A stretch of 64,000 nt of DNA from an uncultured Clostridia bacterium (GTDB lineage Bacteria > Bacillota > Clostridia > Christensenellales > Borkfalkiaceae). The notes beneath the pieces were generated by a model. That model made no database searches and was not told the DNA's origin. It was given only the letters and a program-made list of their open reading frames with translations. Within the stretch, counting starts at the first letter, position 1; each line of letters opens with the position of its first letter. The translations under genes were made by a program, and so were the position numbers. The DNA lies in contig CALVHO010000001.1 of assembly GCA_944328445.1 (NCBI GenBank), positions 1 to 64,000 on the forward strand, read 5' to 3'. Positions 47,076-56,518 of this stretch are shown here, piece after piece.

Positions 47076-48011
47076 TCAGTATTTTTCGACGGTCACGCCC
47101 GTGATGATGAGCTTGGCCACGGGCACCGAGAAGCCTTCGTCCACTTCGTAGTAGCCGACGCTCGCCAGGTCGTCCGCAATGCGGACGACGGACTCGTCGG
47201 TGACGGTCTCGGTGAAGGTGAAGGAGTCGTCCTCCTCCTGCATGGCGGCCGTGTAGTCGGAAATGGCCGTCATGAGCTCGCTGAAACGGGTCTGCGAAGC
47301 GGCGTTCGCAAGTTCACCGAAGACGCAGAAGGCGCTCTCGGAGCCGCCCGCCGAGCCCGTGTAGAGGTAGAACATGCTCGTGACGCTGTTGTTGTAGTAG
47401 TTCACCTCGCGCACCGCGCTGCCGCCCGAGGAGCGGCCGAAGACCGTGCGCGAAGGCGCGTCTGCCTTGGTGATGTAGCTGTACGTGCCGATGGCGCCGA
47501 TCTTGTTGGAAAGCCCCGTGCCGTTGGCGACGGAGAAGCCGTTGGCGCTCGTTTCGCCGTAGAGGCGGTTGAGGGGCTGCGTCATCTCCGCGTCCGCCCA
47601 GGTGGAGACGTTTTCGAGGGTGACCGCGCCGTCCGCGCCCGTCGTGGCCGCGGCGTAGTCGAGCGGTTTGAGCTCGGAAACATCGCTGCTTGCCAGGTCC
47701 TCGTAGGTGTAGCCGCCCGCCACCATGCGGTCGCTGCGGTAATCGTGCACGACGGTGCCGTCGTAGAAGCCGAGGTCGGCAAGTTCGAGGTAATGGGCCA
47801 CCGTCTGCGGGTAGATGCGGCGGTAGAGCTTGTAATCGAGGACGTATTCGTCCTCCGTATCCTCGTCGTTGTCGTTGAAGGTCAGGGTGATGCGGATCTC
47901 GGGATAATCGCTCTCGCAGCCGACGAACAGCAGCGCGCAGCCGAGCAAAAGCGCGCAGCAAAGCAGCGCGCAAACCAGCGCCGAGGCCGTTTTTTGGAAT
48001 GCTTTGGCCAT
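47076..48011 (-). CDS. Cyclophilin-type peptidyl-prolyl isomerase-like lipoprotein
   Basis: A 311-residue secreted lipoprotein: hydrophobic signal (about 8-30) ending in the lipobox FVGC, then a domain whose start (RITLTFND... YPQTVAHYLELADLGFYDGTVVHDYRSDRMVAGGYTY) follows the cyclophilin pattern in which the protein folds around a proline substrate. The active-site Arg/Phe region is only partly kept, so catalytic activity is uncertain. It is probably an extracellular foldase or a non-catalytic relative. Own promoter; single gene. Confidence 0.8.
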   Translation of the reverse strand: MAKAFQKTASALVCALLCCALLLGCALLFVGCESDYPEIRITLTFNDNDEDTEDEYVLDYKLYRRIYPQTVAHYLELADLGFYDGTVVHDYRSDRMVAGGYTYEDLASSDVSELKPLDYAAATTGADGAVTLENVSTWADAEMTQPLNRLYGETSANGFSVANGTGLSNKIGAIGTYSYITKADAPSRTVFGRSSGGSAVREVNYYNNSVTSMFYLYTGSAGGSESAFCVFGELANAASQTRFSELMTAISDYTAAMQEEDDSFTFTETVTDESVVRIADDLASVGYYEVDEGFSVPVAKLIITGVTVEKY

Positions 48012-48072
48012 GAATTCCTCCTTACTGGGGCCCGCGGGCCCTTACGGCGGCAGCCGCCGCCTGTACCGTTTT

Positions 48073-48101
48073 ATTGTACCGATAATTTGCACAATCGTCA
48101 A
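48073..48101 (-). promoter_or_regulatory. Promoter of the cyclophilin-like lipoprotein gene
   Basis: On the minus strand TTGACG (48096-48101), 17 bases, TACAAT (48073-48078). Confidence 0.75.
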
Positions 48102-48153
48102 GCACTTTTGCTTGCCGCGGGAAAAATCGCGCAAACTTCCCCGTTTTTTCACA

Positions 48154-48180
48154 AAGCCGCTCCCCGGCGGGGAGCGGCTT
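48154..48180 (-). terminator. Terminator of the two-lipoprotein operon
   Basis: A 12-bp perfect stem (48154-48165 with 48169-48180) about 50 bases past the stop of the 745-residue lipoprotein gene, followed on the minus strand by TGTGAAAAAACGG, so the T-run is poor. Confidence 0.6.
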
Positions 48181-48229
48181 ATCTGTTTTGCCTCGGCACG
48201 GTTTGCACCTGCGGGCCCCGTTTTTTTCG

Positions 48230-50467
48230 CTATGCGGCGCCCTGTTCCTGCCAGCGGGCGTAATAGGTGCGGCTGCCCGTTTCGCCGATCTCGATCGCGG
48301 CGACGGGCTCGCCCGTAAACGCTTCGTTTTCGTACCAGCCTACAAAGGTGTGCCCTTCCCAAACCATCTCTTCCGCGTCGGGCAAAACAAGGCCCGTAGT
48401 GACGTTGTATACGGCGTCCTCCACGGCGGGACCGCCGCCCGTTTCAAAATGCACGGTGTATTCGATAGGGTCGAGCTTGGCATACAGCGCGACATGATCG
48501 TGCGCGTAGGCCGGACTATTCCATCGCGCGGCCAGATCCTCCGCGCCTGTACAGAGGTCTTTATAGTCGCTGTCGTAATACCACCCGATCAGTTCGTACC
48601 CTTTCGGCGCGGCGGTAGGCAACGGTGCGAACGCACCGTTCTCGGCGGTATACGATCCAGTCGTGGAATACCAGCCGCCGTTGAGGGCGCGGACATAATA
48701 GTCGACTTCGCACACGGCCGTAACGGTAAAGGTCACGTCTCCGGACACGACGCTGCTGTCGCCCGAGGCAAAGATCCCGAAGCGGATCGGCTCGTAAAAG
48801 CGGCCGCACAGGCGGACGCGGCTGCCGCCGCCTTCCAGCATCTCGGCCGTGTTCAGGTCGTGGATATAAATCACAGCTTCCGGGTCCCGGCAAACGATCT
48901 CATAGGTATAATGCGGATCCAAGCGGAACTGCATGACGTGTGTTTCGTCATAATAAACGGTATTTTCGCCGAGCGATACGGGACAGCCGATATCGTACAG
49001 CGCATACAGTTCGATCGGCTCCTCGCTCTCAGACCAAAGTTCGATGCAGTACACTCTGTTGACGATCGCCTCGAACACGATGCAGTCGGCCACGCGCCGG
49101 AACCGGACTTCTTCGCGCCTCTGCAATTCCAACACGCTCGCCCCGATGCGCGGGTCGTTGACGGCAAACGAGACGGTGCCCGTTTCGTACGACGTGAAGA
49201 TGAACCGCTGGCAGCCGCCCGGAAGAAGACGGATGAGTTTTTCCTCGCCCAAGACCAGAAAGTCGGCATCGCCGTAAGGCCGCGCGGCATTGCCCACATA
49301 GAGCACGGCCTCTTTCGTTCCGCCCTGCGCGGCATTGCCCGCGCTGCCGCCGAGGTAAGAAAACTGCCCTTCGCCCGCCATGACGACGTTCAGGCGCACG
49401 TTCAGATACAGGCGCGAGGCGTTGTCGTCTCCGCTCATGCGTACCGTGAAATCGGCATAGCCGTCCTTCCCCAGCAAATAAGGCATTCCATTCTCCGCCA
49501 CAGGCTCGAAGGCGGTTGCCCGCAGTTTTGTCCGGTAGGCGGTGCTCCCGTCAAAACCGGGCAGTGCGCTCTCGCTGCCCGTAACGGCCGCTACCGACCG
49601 ATCAAGGCCGTAACTGTTTTCGATCGCGGAAACAAAACTCGCCCCGCCGAGCACGGCGGCACGGTCAAAGTTCTGAAAGGACAGCAAGCCGACGCTCTGC
49701 TTCCCCGCAACGCTTGCGGCGGGCGCGGCCTTGCGGCCGTTCCAAAGGCCCGCGCCCTCGTAACGCACCGATGCATCCGTAAACGAGACACCGAAATCGA
49801 GGCTCTCGTTATAGCGCTCGCAGACGGGGCCTTCCGCATCCCCCGCCTCGCCGTAGTTGTAGGCGTTTTCGTTGAACAGGGCGGCAGCAAAGCCGACGTC
49901 GGCCAAATAAAACTCGCGCGCGGGCGCGTGTTCGCCGATGACCCAGAGATCCTTGCCGCCGCGCCGGCAATACTCGAACTGCTGCGCCGCCAGCGGCGCC
50001 ACGCGCACGCTCTGCACCGTTCCTCCCTCGTCGATCATCCAGCGCAGGTCATACAGGTACAGCCACAGGCTGCCCACGGCGCCGTCACTGCGGGGGCGGG
50101 ATGTCTCGTGCACGACGGCAAACCCGTACTCGCTGCCCGTGTACACATAAGCGCGCGGCGTGACGCCGTCCGCCCGCAAAAAAGAGGCCGGCACGGCATA
50201 GCAGATATCCGAGGCCGCATCGCCCGCGTTCAGCTGCACGATCTTCGCGGCAAGATCCTGCACGGTCGCGTCAAGATCCGTCACCGTTCCTTCGGGATCT
50301 TTCAAAAAGTCACTTGCGGTGAAGCGGGCGGCGGCGGCACGCTCCTCCTCCGTCAGTTCACGGCAGGCGGCGGGAACCTCCGCCGCCTTGCCGCAGCCCG
50401 CCAAAAGGAGCGCGGCCGCGGCGGATACCAGCGCCAGAGCAACAAACAGACAAATCGTTTTTCGCAT
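48230..50467 (-). CDS. Large lipoprotein with C-terminal InlB/Flg_new repeats
   Basis: A 745-residue secreted lipoprotein. Signal peptide (1-24) with lipobox LLAGC; a long beta-rich body with no family I can name; and near the C-terminus two InlB B-repeat (Flg_new, Listeria-Bacteroides) units, recognisable by GYELIGWYYDSDYKDL..HVALYAK and GHTFVGWYENEAFTG..YYARWQ. These repeats are common on clostridial surface proteins and often mediate adhesion or spacing. Base use is less GC-rich than the housekeeping genes around it. Second in an operon, 17 bases after the 182-residue lipoprotein. Confidence 0.82.
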   Translation of the reverse strand: MRKTICLFVALALVSAAAALLLAGCGKAAEVPAACRELTEEERAAAARFTASDFLKDPEGTVTDLDATVQDLAAKIVQLNAGDAASDICYAVPASFLRADGVTPRAYVYTGSEYGFAVVHETSRPRSDGAVGSLWLYLYDLRWMIDEGGTVQSVRVAPLAAQQFEYCRRGGKDLWVIGEHAPAREFYLADVGFAAALFNENAYNYGEAGDAEGPVCERYNESLDFGVSFTDASVRYEGAGLWNGRKAAPAASVAGKQSVGLLSFQNFDRAAVLGGASFVSAIENSYGLDRSVAAVTGSESALPGFDGSTAYRTKLRATAFEPVAENGMPYLLGKDGYADFTVRMSGDDNASRLYLNVRLNVVMAGEGQFSYLGGSAGNAAQGGTKEAVLYVGNAARPYGDADFLVLGEEKLIRLLPGGCQRFIFTSYETGTVSFAVNDPRIGASVLELQRREEVRFRRVADCIVFEAIVNRVYCIELWSESEEPIELYALYDIGCPVSLGENTVYYDETHVMQFRLDPHYTYEIVCRDPEAVIYIHDLNTAEMLEGGGSRVRLCGRFYEPIRFGIFASGDSSVVSGDVTFTVTAVCEVDYYVRALNGGWYSTTGSYTAENGAFAPLPTAAPKGYELIGWYYDSDYKDLCTGAEDLAARWNSPAYAHDHVALYAKLDPIEYTVHFETGGGPAVEDAVYNVTTGLVLPDAEEMVWEGHTFVGWYENEAFTGEPVAAIEIGETGSRTYYARWQEQGAA

Positions 50468-50484
50468 GGTCTTGCCTCATTTAT

Positions 50485-51033
50485 TTAGATGATATCCGTA
50501 TGCGGACAAGCAGAACATACTTCCAGCTGCACGAAGAAAGGTTCCGCCGCTTTATACCCCGCCGCCGCCAGCGACGGGATCGACGCGACGTCCTGCGGGT
50601 ACAGCGCAAACCGAAAACAGTAACTGCCCCGCTTGCCGCTCATCGGAAACCCCGCGGCGGAGAAAGTCTCGGCTTTCCCTTCTTCGTCGACAAAACACTG
50701 CGCGGCGGGCATACCGTGATCCACTCCGCTTTCACTGACCAGAGAATACTCCTTGCCGTCCGGCAAGCGCAGACGTGAAGTGAAGCGGAACAAGGCGAGC
50801 TGCGCCAAACCGCCGGACTTTACGTGTACCGTGTGGCGGTCGCCGTTTTTGAAAATTCCGATGCACCCGCTGAAAATTTCGCTCCCGTCCGGCAAAGCGT
50901 AGACGGCGAGCGCCGCCGCGGCCTGCCCGTCCTGCGTAACGGACGAGGAAGGCCCGACACAGGCAGCAAAACAACCGAAACACAACAACAGGGCCGCCAG
51001 CAAGGCTGCCGCCATCCTTTTCATGTTTTTCAT
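50485..51033 (-). CDS. Small lipoprotein of unknown function
   Basis: A 182-residue secreted lipoprotein with a signal ending in the lipobox FAAC, then a beta-rich domain (KNGDRHTVHVKSGGLAQLALFRF, GSYCFRFALYPQDV) with no recognisable family. AAGGAG precedes the ATG at 51033. First in a two-gene operon with the large InlB-repeat lipoprotein; the two may act together on the cell surface. Composition is somewhat less GC-rich than neighbours. Confidence 0.75.
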   Translation of the reverse strand: MKNMKRMAAALLAALLLCFGCFAACVGPSSSVTQDGQAAAALAVYALPDGSEIFSGCIGIFKNGDRHTVHVKSGGLAQLALFRFTSRLRLPDGKEYSLVSESGVDHGMPAAQCFVDEEGKAETFSAAGFPMSGKRGSYCFRFALYPQDVASIPSLAAAGYKAAEPFFVQLEVCSACPHTDII

Positions 51034-51078
51034 GCATTATTCTCCTTCTGCCGCCCGTGCAGGCACTTTTCCGCCCCG

Positions 51079-51107
51079 ATTATACCACACATACCCCGCC
51101 CCTGCAA
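51079..51107 (-). promoter_or_regulatory. Promoter of the two-lipoprotein operon
   Basis: On the minus strand TTGCAG (51102-51107), 17 bases, TATAAT (51079-51084) with TGG before it (extended -10). Confidence 0.75.
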
Positions 51108-51224
51108 GCCGTTTTACAATTTTTTCGGTCAACATCGAACAGCGCCGGGAAGGTCCCGCGCTCCGGCCGCTGTGCGCCGGACGCCAAAGCGATGCCAAAG
51201 ACAGGCGCCGATTTTTTCCGCATG

Positions 51225-51261
51225 AAAAAAGCCGCCTCCCCCGGAAAACGGGGAAGGCGGC
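51225..51261 (-). terminator. Terminator at the end of the ribosomal gene cluster
   Basis: A stem GCCGCCT-CCCC/GGGG-AGGCGGC (51231-51261) followed on the minus strand by TTTTTT, about 60 bases after the rplQ stop. It ends the long ribosomal transcript. Confidence 0.88.
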
Positions 51262-51322
51262 ACGGTTTTGGTTTTGTTCCGCACATGCGCGGACGCGGGG
51301 CGCGTCCGCGGGGGCGGATGCG

Positions 51323-51838
51323 TTACACCAGCTCGATGATGGCCGTTTCGGCCGCGTCGCCGCGGCGGGTGCCGAGCGGGATGATGCGGGTGTAACCGCC
51401 CGCGCAGTTCTTCTCGTCGTTGCGCTGCGCGTACTTGGGCGCGATCTCATTGAAGAGCTTTTCGATGAGGGGGTGCGCCACGTCCTTGGTGCGCTCCTTG
51501 TAGGCCGACTTGCTCTCGTTGAAGGCCTTGATCTCTTGCAGGTCGTAGAGCTTGGCCATGATGCGGCGGCGCGCGGCGAGCTTTTTGGGGCCGTCCTTGA
51601 CGACGGTGACGGTGACTTCCTTTTCCTTCTTGCCCGCCTTTTCGGTGACGGTTTTGGTGCTTTCGATGGTGTCGTCATAGGTGTTGACGGCAGCCGTGAT
51701 GATCTTTTCGACGTACGAACGCAGCTCTTTGGCGCGGGCCTTGGTCGTTTCGATCCTGCCGTACCAAAGCAGCGTGGAAGCCTGGTTGCGCAGGATGGCG
51801 ATGCGCTGTTCGCTGGTTCTGCCCAATTTTCCCGGCAT
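51323..51838 (-). CDS. rplQ: 50S ribosomal protein L17, extended form
   Basis: A 171-residue L17, last gene of the alpha operon. [24 protein letters not shown] and [39 protein letters not shown] are diagnostic. Many L17 proteins have about 115-130 residues; here extra sequence lies at about residues 53-86 ([17 protein letters not shown]) and 97-124, enlarging the part that faces out near the exit tunnel. Some clostridia share such extensions. Confidence 0.96.
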   Translation of the reverse strand: MPGKLGRTSEQRIAILRNQASTLLWYGRIETTKARAKELRSYVEKIITAAVNTYDDTIESTKTVTEKAGKKEKEVTVTVVKDGPKKLAARRRIMAKLYDLQEIKAFNESKSAYKERTKDVAHPLIEKLFNEIAPKYAQRNDEKNCAGGYTRIIPLGTRRGDAAETAIIELV

Positions 51839-51842
51839 GGTT

Positions 51843-52796
51843 TTAATCCTCCTTCTTTTCTAATGAAAGCCCGTAAGATTCGAGTTTGAGAATGACCTCG
51901 TCCAACGACTTTCTGCCGAGGTTGCGGACTTTGAGCATTTCTTCCTCGGTCTTTTTGGTCAGATCTTCAATGGTGTGGATGTTCGCGCGTTTGAGGCAGT
52001 TGTAGGAGCGGACGGAGAGGTCCATGTCCTCGATGGCCATGGCGAGCACCTGCTGCTTGTCGTCCTCGTTTTTGACGAGGATGTCCATCCCCTTGATGGA
52101 GTCGCTCAGGTTCACGAACAGGCCGATGTGGTCCTGCATGATCTTCGCGGCCAAAGAGACGATCTCCTTGGCGGAGAAGGCGCCGTTCGTCCACACTTCC
52201 ATGATCAGCTTGTCATAGTCGATGCTCTGGCCCACGCGCGTGCTTTCCACGTTGTAGTTGACCTTTTTGACGGGCGTGAAGATGGAATCGACGGGGATGT
52301 AGCCGATGGGGTGGTTTTTGTTGGAACCCGCGCCCCTGTACCCCCTGCCGCGGCCGACGGTGACTTCCATATCGATCTTGGCGCCCTCGTCGACGGTGCA
52401 GATGTACTGGTCCTTGTTGATGATCTCCACTTCCGCGTCCTGTTCCAGGTCCGCGCCCGTGATGGTGACGGGGCCTTCCTTGCAGATGTGCAGCGTTTTG
52501 ACGTAGTCCTTGTCGGTAGACGTGGTCTGGATGGCGAGCGTCTTCAAGTTGAGGATGATCTCGGGCACGTCTTCCTTGACGCCCGGGATGGCCGAAAATT
52601 CATGCTTGACCAAACCGTCCGGGTAAAAGCGGACGCCCTGCACAGCCGCGCCGGGGAGCGCGGAGAGAAGGATGCGGCGCAAGCAGTTGCCTATCGTGAG
52701 ACCGAAGCCCTTTTCGAGCGGTTCGACAACGATCTTGGCGTAGCTTTTCGCCTCGTTCTCTTCCACGTCGATCTTAGGCATATCCATTTCGATCAT
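51843..52796 (-). CDS. rpoA: RNA polymerase alpha subunit
   Basis: A 317-residue subunit that dimerises to start polymerase assembly. N-terminal domain: [29 protein letters not shown]-terminal domain from about residue 245: [42 protein letters not shown], the part that touches UP elements and activators. It ends 4 bases before rplQ. Confidence 0.98.
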   Translation of the reverse strand: MIEMDMPKIDVEENEAKSYAKIVVEPLEKGFGLTIGNCLRRILLSALPGAAVQGVRFYPDGLVKHEFSAIPGVKEDVPEIILNLKTLAIQTTSTDKDYVKTLHICKEGPVTITGADLEQDAEVEIINKDQYICTVDEGAKIDMEVTVGRGRGYRGAGSNKNHPIGYIPVDSIFTPVKKVNYNVESTRVGQSIDYDKLIMEVWTNGAFSAKEIVSLAAKIMQDHIGLFVNLSDSIKGMDILVKNEDDKQQVLAMAIEDMDLSVRSYNCLKRANIHTIEDLTKKTEEEMLKVRNLGRKSLDEVILKLESYGLSLEKKED

Positions 52797-52832
52797 GGGT
52801 GGTTAACCTCCTTGTGGCAAAGCCGTGACGGC

Positions 52833-53456
52833 TTACTTGGAGTACAGCTCGACGATCATGTGTTCGGCGATCTGACTGTCGATGTCTTCCCTCTTCGGGA
52901 GCGCGAGCACCTTGCCTTCGAGCTTTTCGGGGTCGAATTCCAGCCACTGCGGCATGTTGCCCACCTTCATGGCCTTGATCTGCTCGAAGTATTTGTCCTT
53001 TTTGCGGGTCTCTTTGACGGCGATGACGTCGCCCGCCTTGACGATGTAGGAAGGGATGTTGACCGTGCGCCCGTTCACCGAGAAGTGCGCATGGTTGACC
53101 AGCTGACGCGCCTGCGCGCGCGAGCCGCCGAGGCCCATGCGGTAGATGACGTTGTCGAGGCGGCGCTCCAACAGCGAGAGCATGTTCTCGCCCGTGATGC
53201 CCTTCATGCGGTCGGCCATCTCGTAGTAGCGGCGGAACTGGCCCTCCTGCACGCCGTAGATGCGCTTGGTCTTCTGCTTTTCACGCAGCTGCAAGCCGTA
53301 TTCGGAGACCTTTTTGCGGCCGGCGCCGTGCGCGCCGGGGGGCGTGGGGCGCTTTTCAAACGCGCATTTGGAAGAATAGCACCTGTCGCCCTTCAAAAAG
53401 AGTTTTGCACCCTCCCTGCGGCAGAGGCGGCATTTGGAATCTCTGTAAGTTGCCAT
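52833..53456 (-). CDS. rpsD: 30S ribosomal protein S4
   Basis: A 207-residue primary 16S rRNA-binding protein. [15 protein letters not shown] at the N-terminus keeps a Cys pair; the S4 RNA-binding domain has [39 protein letters not shown]. In many species S4 represses its own operon. Confidence 0.98.
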   Translation of the reverse strand: MATYRDSKCRLCRREGAKLFLKGDRCYSSKCAFEKRPTPPGAHGAGRKKVSEYGLQLREKQKTKRIYGVQEGQFRRYYEMADRMKGITGENMLSLLERRLDNVIYRMGLGGSRAQARQLVNHAHFSVNGRTVNIPSYIVKAGDVIAVKETRKKDKYFEQIKAMKVGNMPQWLEFDPEKLEGKVLALPKREDIDSQIAEHMIVELYSK

Positions 53457-53476
53457 GTTCTTTTCTCCTTAACTCC

Positions 53477-53875
53477 TTAAACTCTGCGGCGCTTCGGGGG
53501 GCGGCACCCGTTGTGCGGGATGGGCGAAACGTCGGTGATCATCGTGATCTCCAAGTCGGCCGCGGCGAGCGCGCGGATGGCGGACTCCCTGCCCGCGCCC
53601 GGACCTTTGACGTACACCTCCACCGAACGCAGGCCGTGTTCTTTGGCGGCGCGCGCGGCGGTATCGGCGGCCATCTGCGCCGCGAACGGCGTGCCCTTGC
53701 GCGAACCCTTGAAGTTGAGGCTGCCCGCGCTGGACCAGGAGATGGTGTTGCCGTTCATGTCGGTGATGGTGACCAGCGTGTTGTTGAACGAGGACTGGAT
53801 GTGCGCCTGGCCTTTGTCTACTTTTTTCAGCTCTTTGCGGCGGCGCGTCTGCGCGGCCTTTTTGGTTGCTGCCAT
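53477..53875 (-). CDS. rpsK: 30S ribosomal protein S11
   Basis: A 132-residue platform protein near the mRNA exit. [44 protein letters not shown] and the C-terminal [15 protein letters not shown] are diagnostic. It lies between rpsM and rpsD as usual. Confidence 0.98.
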   Translation of the reverse strand: MAATKKAAQTRRRKELKKVDKGQAHIQSSFNNTLVTITDMNGNTISWSSAGSLNFKGSRKGTPFAAQMAADTAARAAKEHGLRSVEVYVKGPGAGRESAIRALAAADLEITMITDVSPIPHNGCRPPKRRRV

Positions 53876-53895
53876 TGTGTATTACCCTCCTCGCC

Positions 53896-54264
53896 TTATT
53901 TCTTCTTCTTCGCGACGGTGCGGCGAGGGCCTTTCCTCGTGCGCGCGTTGCGCTTGGAGCTCTGCCCGCGGACAGGCAAGCCCTTCCTGTGGCGGATGCC
54001 GCGGTAGCAGCCGATCTCCATCAGACGCTTGATGTTGAGGTTGACCTCACCGCGAAGTTCGCCTTCCACATGGTAGTTGTGGTCGATGTATTCTCTCAAT
54101 TTGGAAACGTCGTTCTCGTCCAGGTCCTTGACGCGCGTGTCCGGGTCGATGCCCGTCGCCGCGAGGATCTTTTTGGACGTGGTCAGGCCGATCCCGTAGA
54201 TGTAGGTCAGGCCGATCTCTACACGCTTTTCTCTGGGCAGGTCGACGCCCGCAATACGTGCCAT
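53896..54264 (-). CDS. rpsM: 30S ribosomal protein S13
   Basis: A 122-residue head protein that contacts P-site tRNA and L5. [25 protein letters not shown] and the basic tail [21 protein letters not shown] are diagnostic. Bases 54265-54386 before it, up to rpmJ, are an unusually wide 122-base gap for this cluster with no strong promoter. Confidence 0.98.
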   Translation of the reverse strand: MARIAGVDLPREKRVEIGLTYIYGIGLTTSKKILAATGIDPDTRVKDLDENDVSKLREYIDHNYHVEGELRGEVNLNIKRLMEIGCYRGIRHRKGLPVRGQSSKRNARTRKGPRRTVAKKKK

Positions 54265-54386
54265 GTTCCTTATGTCCTCCGTTCAGATTTGTTATGGTTG
54301 GGTTTTGGATCTATACAGACGTTCGCGCCCGCCCGCCGCGGTGTGTGGAATGTTGCGGCGGCGCGCACGCGCGGTTGTTTTCACGT

Positions 54387-54503
54387 TCAGCCCTGGCGCT
54401 GCTTGTGGCTCTTGTTCTTGGAGCAGATGACCATGACTTTGCCGTTGCGCTTGATGACTTTGCACTTGTCGCACATGGGCTTGACAGAAGGTCTGACTTT
54501 CAT
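54387..54503 (-). CDS. rpmJ: 50S ribosomal protein L36, zinc-binding form
   Basis: A 38-residue protein, [20 protein letters not shown] at the start and [11 protein letters not shown] at the end. The CxxC, C and H residues mark the zinc-binding (C+) form. GGAGG precedes the ATG at 54503. Position between infA and rpsM is standard. Confidence 0.97.
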   Translation of the reverse strand: MKVRPSVKPMCDKCKVIKRNGKVMVICSKNKSHKQRQG

Positions 54504-54546
54504 TTTCGTTTCCTCCGATTGATGATTTGCAGTGGCGCAAAAACGG

Positions 54547-54768
54547 TCAGTTTTTGCTGCGCCAGGTGATGCGGCCCTTGGTGAGATCGTACGGGCTCAT
54601 TTCCAGCTTGACGGTATCGCCGGGGATGATGCGGATGTAGTTCATGCGCAGCTTGCCCGAAATATACGCCGTGATGGTGTGGCCGTTGGAAAGCTGCACG
54701 CGGAACGTGGCGTTGGGCAACGCTTCGATGACTTTGCCTTCCGTTTCGATGACATCGTCTTTGGACAC
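54547..54768 (-). CDS. infA: Translation initiation factor IF-1 (GTG start)
   Basis: A 73-residue OB-fold factor that occupies the A site during initiation. [45 protein letters not shown] and TKGRITWR are diagnostic. The start is a GTG at 54768, preceded by GGAGGAAGC; there is no ATG at the conserved N-terminus, so ATG-only gene calling would place it wrongly. Confidence 0.97.
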   Translation of the reverse strand: MSKDDVIETEGKVIEALPNATFRVQLSNGHTITAYISGKLRMNYIRIIPGDTVKLEMSPYDLTKGRITWRSKN

Positions 54769-54805
54769 AGATGCTTCCTCCGATAAACTTTTTCGGCCGC
54801 GGCGC

Positions 54806-55081
54806 TCAGCCGCTCTCCGCTTGCAGCGCTTTGAGGGCCGCGCGGATGGCACTGTCTTGCTCTTTTCCTTCGCCCAGCCGCGCCGCGATCTCGGGATGAA
54901 ACTGCGGCAGCAGGCGGACGTGCCTGCGGTTTTTGCGCTTGGGGGCGGCGGCGGGGTGCGCCTTTCCGTCCGTGAGCAGAAGGCGCTCGCCTTCGATGCC
55001 CGCGATCAGGTAACAGCGGCCCTTGTCGCGCCCTGCCAGGCTGACGGCGGTGCCGCCGACGACGGGCTCTGACACTTTCAT
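54806..55081 (-). CDS. KOW-domain RNA-binding protein
   Basis: A 91-residue basic protein with a KOW-type strand pair ([33 protein letters not shown]) like the L14e family, and a helical tail. Genes of this kind lie between map and infA in many clostridia; the function is unproven but presumably ribosome-linked. The ATG at 55081 has GGTGA five bases upstream; an in-frame GTG at 55090 is possible. Confidence 0.85.
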   Translation of the reverse strand: MKVSEPVVGGTAVSLAGRDKGRCYLIAGIEGERLLLTDGKAHPAAAPKRKNRRHVRLLPQFHPEIAARLGEGKEQDSAIRAALKALQAESG

Positions 55082-55105
55082 GTTCTTCACCGTGGCCGCG
55101 CCCCG

Positions 55106-55849
55106 TTACAGGGTGAGGATCTCGACGCCGTCCTCGCGGACGACGAGGGTGTTTTCGTAATGGGCGGCGGGCTTTTTATCGAGCGTGACGGCCGTCCAGC
55201 CGTCGTCGAGCACGCGCAGCGCGCGCGCTCCCGCCACGATCATCGGTTCGACGCACAGCACCGTGCCCGCTTTGAGCCGCACGCCCGTGCCGCGCTTGCC
55301 GAAGTTGGGCACGGACGGGTCTTCATGCATCTCCCGCCCGATGCCGTGGCCGACAAATTCGCGCACCACCGAAAAGCCGTTTTCCTCGGCGTGCTTTTGC
55401 ACGGCGGCGCCGATGTCGTACAGCGGCGTGCCCGCGCGCAGGCCTTCGATGCCTTTCCAGAAGCACTCTTCGGTGACGCGGATGAGCTTTTGCTTTTCGG
55501 CGTCGATCTGCCCCACCGCAAAGGTGCGGGCGCCGTCGCCGTGGAAGCCGTTTTTATAGGCGCACAGGTCGATGCTGACGATATCCCCTTCGCGCAGGAC
55601 GCGCCCGCCGGGGATGCCGTGCACGATCTCCTCGTTGACGGAGGCGCAGATGCTCGCGGGGTACCCGCTGTACCCCAGGCAGGAAGGGACGGCGCCGCGC
55701 GAACGGATGTACTCCTCCGCGCAGGCGTCCAGCTCGGCCGTGGTGACGCCGGGGCGGACCCTGGCGCCGACAAAGGCGAGCGTATCGCGCACGATGGCGC
55801 ACGGCTCGCGCAAAAGGCCGATCTCTTCCTCGCTCTTGACGTAGATCAT
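55106..55849 (-). CDS. map: Methionine aminopeptidase, type I
   Basis: A 247-residue pita-bread-fold enzyme that removes the N-terminal Met. Metal and active-site residues are visible in VNEEIVHGIPGG, SIDLCAYKNGFHGDGARTF, EFVGHGIGREMHEDPSVPNFG and LCVEPMI. It keeps no N-terminal SH3 or zinc extension. It follows adk by 9 bases. Confidence 0.98.
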   Translation of the reverse strand: MIYVKSEEEIGLLREPCAIVRDTLAFVGARVRPGVTTAELDACAEEYIRSRGAVPSCLGYSGYPASICASVNEEIVHGIPGGRVLREGDIVSIDLCAYKNGFHGDGARTFAVGQIDAEKQKLIRVTEECFWKGIEGLRAGTPLYDIGAAVQKHAEENGFSVVREFVGHGIGREMHEDPSVPNFGKRGTGVRLKAGTVLCVEPMIVAGARALRVLDDGWTAVTLDKKPAAHYENTLVVREDGVEILTL

Positions 55850-55858
55850 GCCCGCCTC

Positions 55859-56482
55859 TTATTTGTCGAGGGCGGCGCAGATCCTGGCGAACACTTCGTC
55901 GATGGTGCCGACGCCGTCGATGTCGAGGAGGATGCCCTTCTTCGCGTAATGGTCGATGAGGGGCGCCGTCTGCTCGGTGTACACTTTGAGGCGGTTGCCC
56001 ACCGTCTCCTCGTTGTCGTCCTTGCGCTGGTACAGCTCGCCGCCGCACTTTTCGCAGGTCGTTTTGCCGCCGAGGAAATCGACGTGGTAGCTCTCGCCGC
56101 AGCTTTTGCAGACGCGGCGGCCGCACAGGCGGCCCATCAGCAGCGAGAGGTCGACGCCGATGTTGATGACCGCGTCCACCTTGGAGAAGGTATCCAGCTG
56201 CTGCGCCTGGAAGAGGTTGCGGGGAAAGCCGTCGAGCAGGTAGCCCTTTTTGCAGTCCTCCGCTTCCAGGCGGCCTTCCACGATCTTGCAGGTCACTTCG
56301 TCGGGAACGAGCTTGCCCTGGTCGGTGTACGACTTGGCGAGCAGCCCGATCTCGGTGCCGCGCTTGATGTTGTCGCGGAAGATGTCTCCCGTGGAGATGT
56401 GCGGCAAGCCGTATTTTTCGGAAATGCGCGTCGCCTGCGTGCCTTTGCCCGCACCCGGCGCACCGAGGAGAATGATGTTCAT
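55859..56482 (-). CDS. adk: Adenylate kinase, zinc-lid type
   Basis: A 207-residue kinase balancing ATP, ADP and AMP. P-loop LLGAPGAGKGTQA; DGFPRN substrate motif; the lid has CKSCG..CEKCG, four cysteines that bind structural zinc as in many Gram-positives. Length is normal. It lies between secY and map, as usual. Confidence 0.98.
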   Translation of the reverse strand: MNIILLGAPGAGKGTQATRISEKYGLPHISTGDIFRDNIKRGTEIGLLAKSYTDQGKLVPDEVTCKIVEGRLEAEDCKKGYLLDGFPRNLFQAQQLDTFSKVDAVINIGVDLSLLMGRLCGRRVCKSCGESYHVDFLGGKTTCEKCGGELYQRKDDNEETVGNRLKVYTEQTAPLIDHYAKKGILLDIDGVGTIDEVFARICAALDK

Positions 56483-56518
56483 GCGTGCACTCCTTGTTTT
56501 GTTTGGTCCGCCTTCCGC

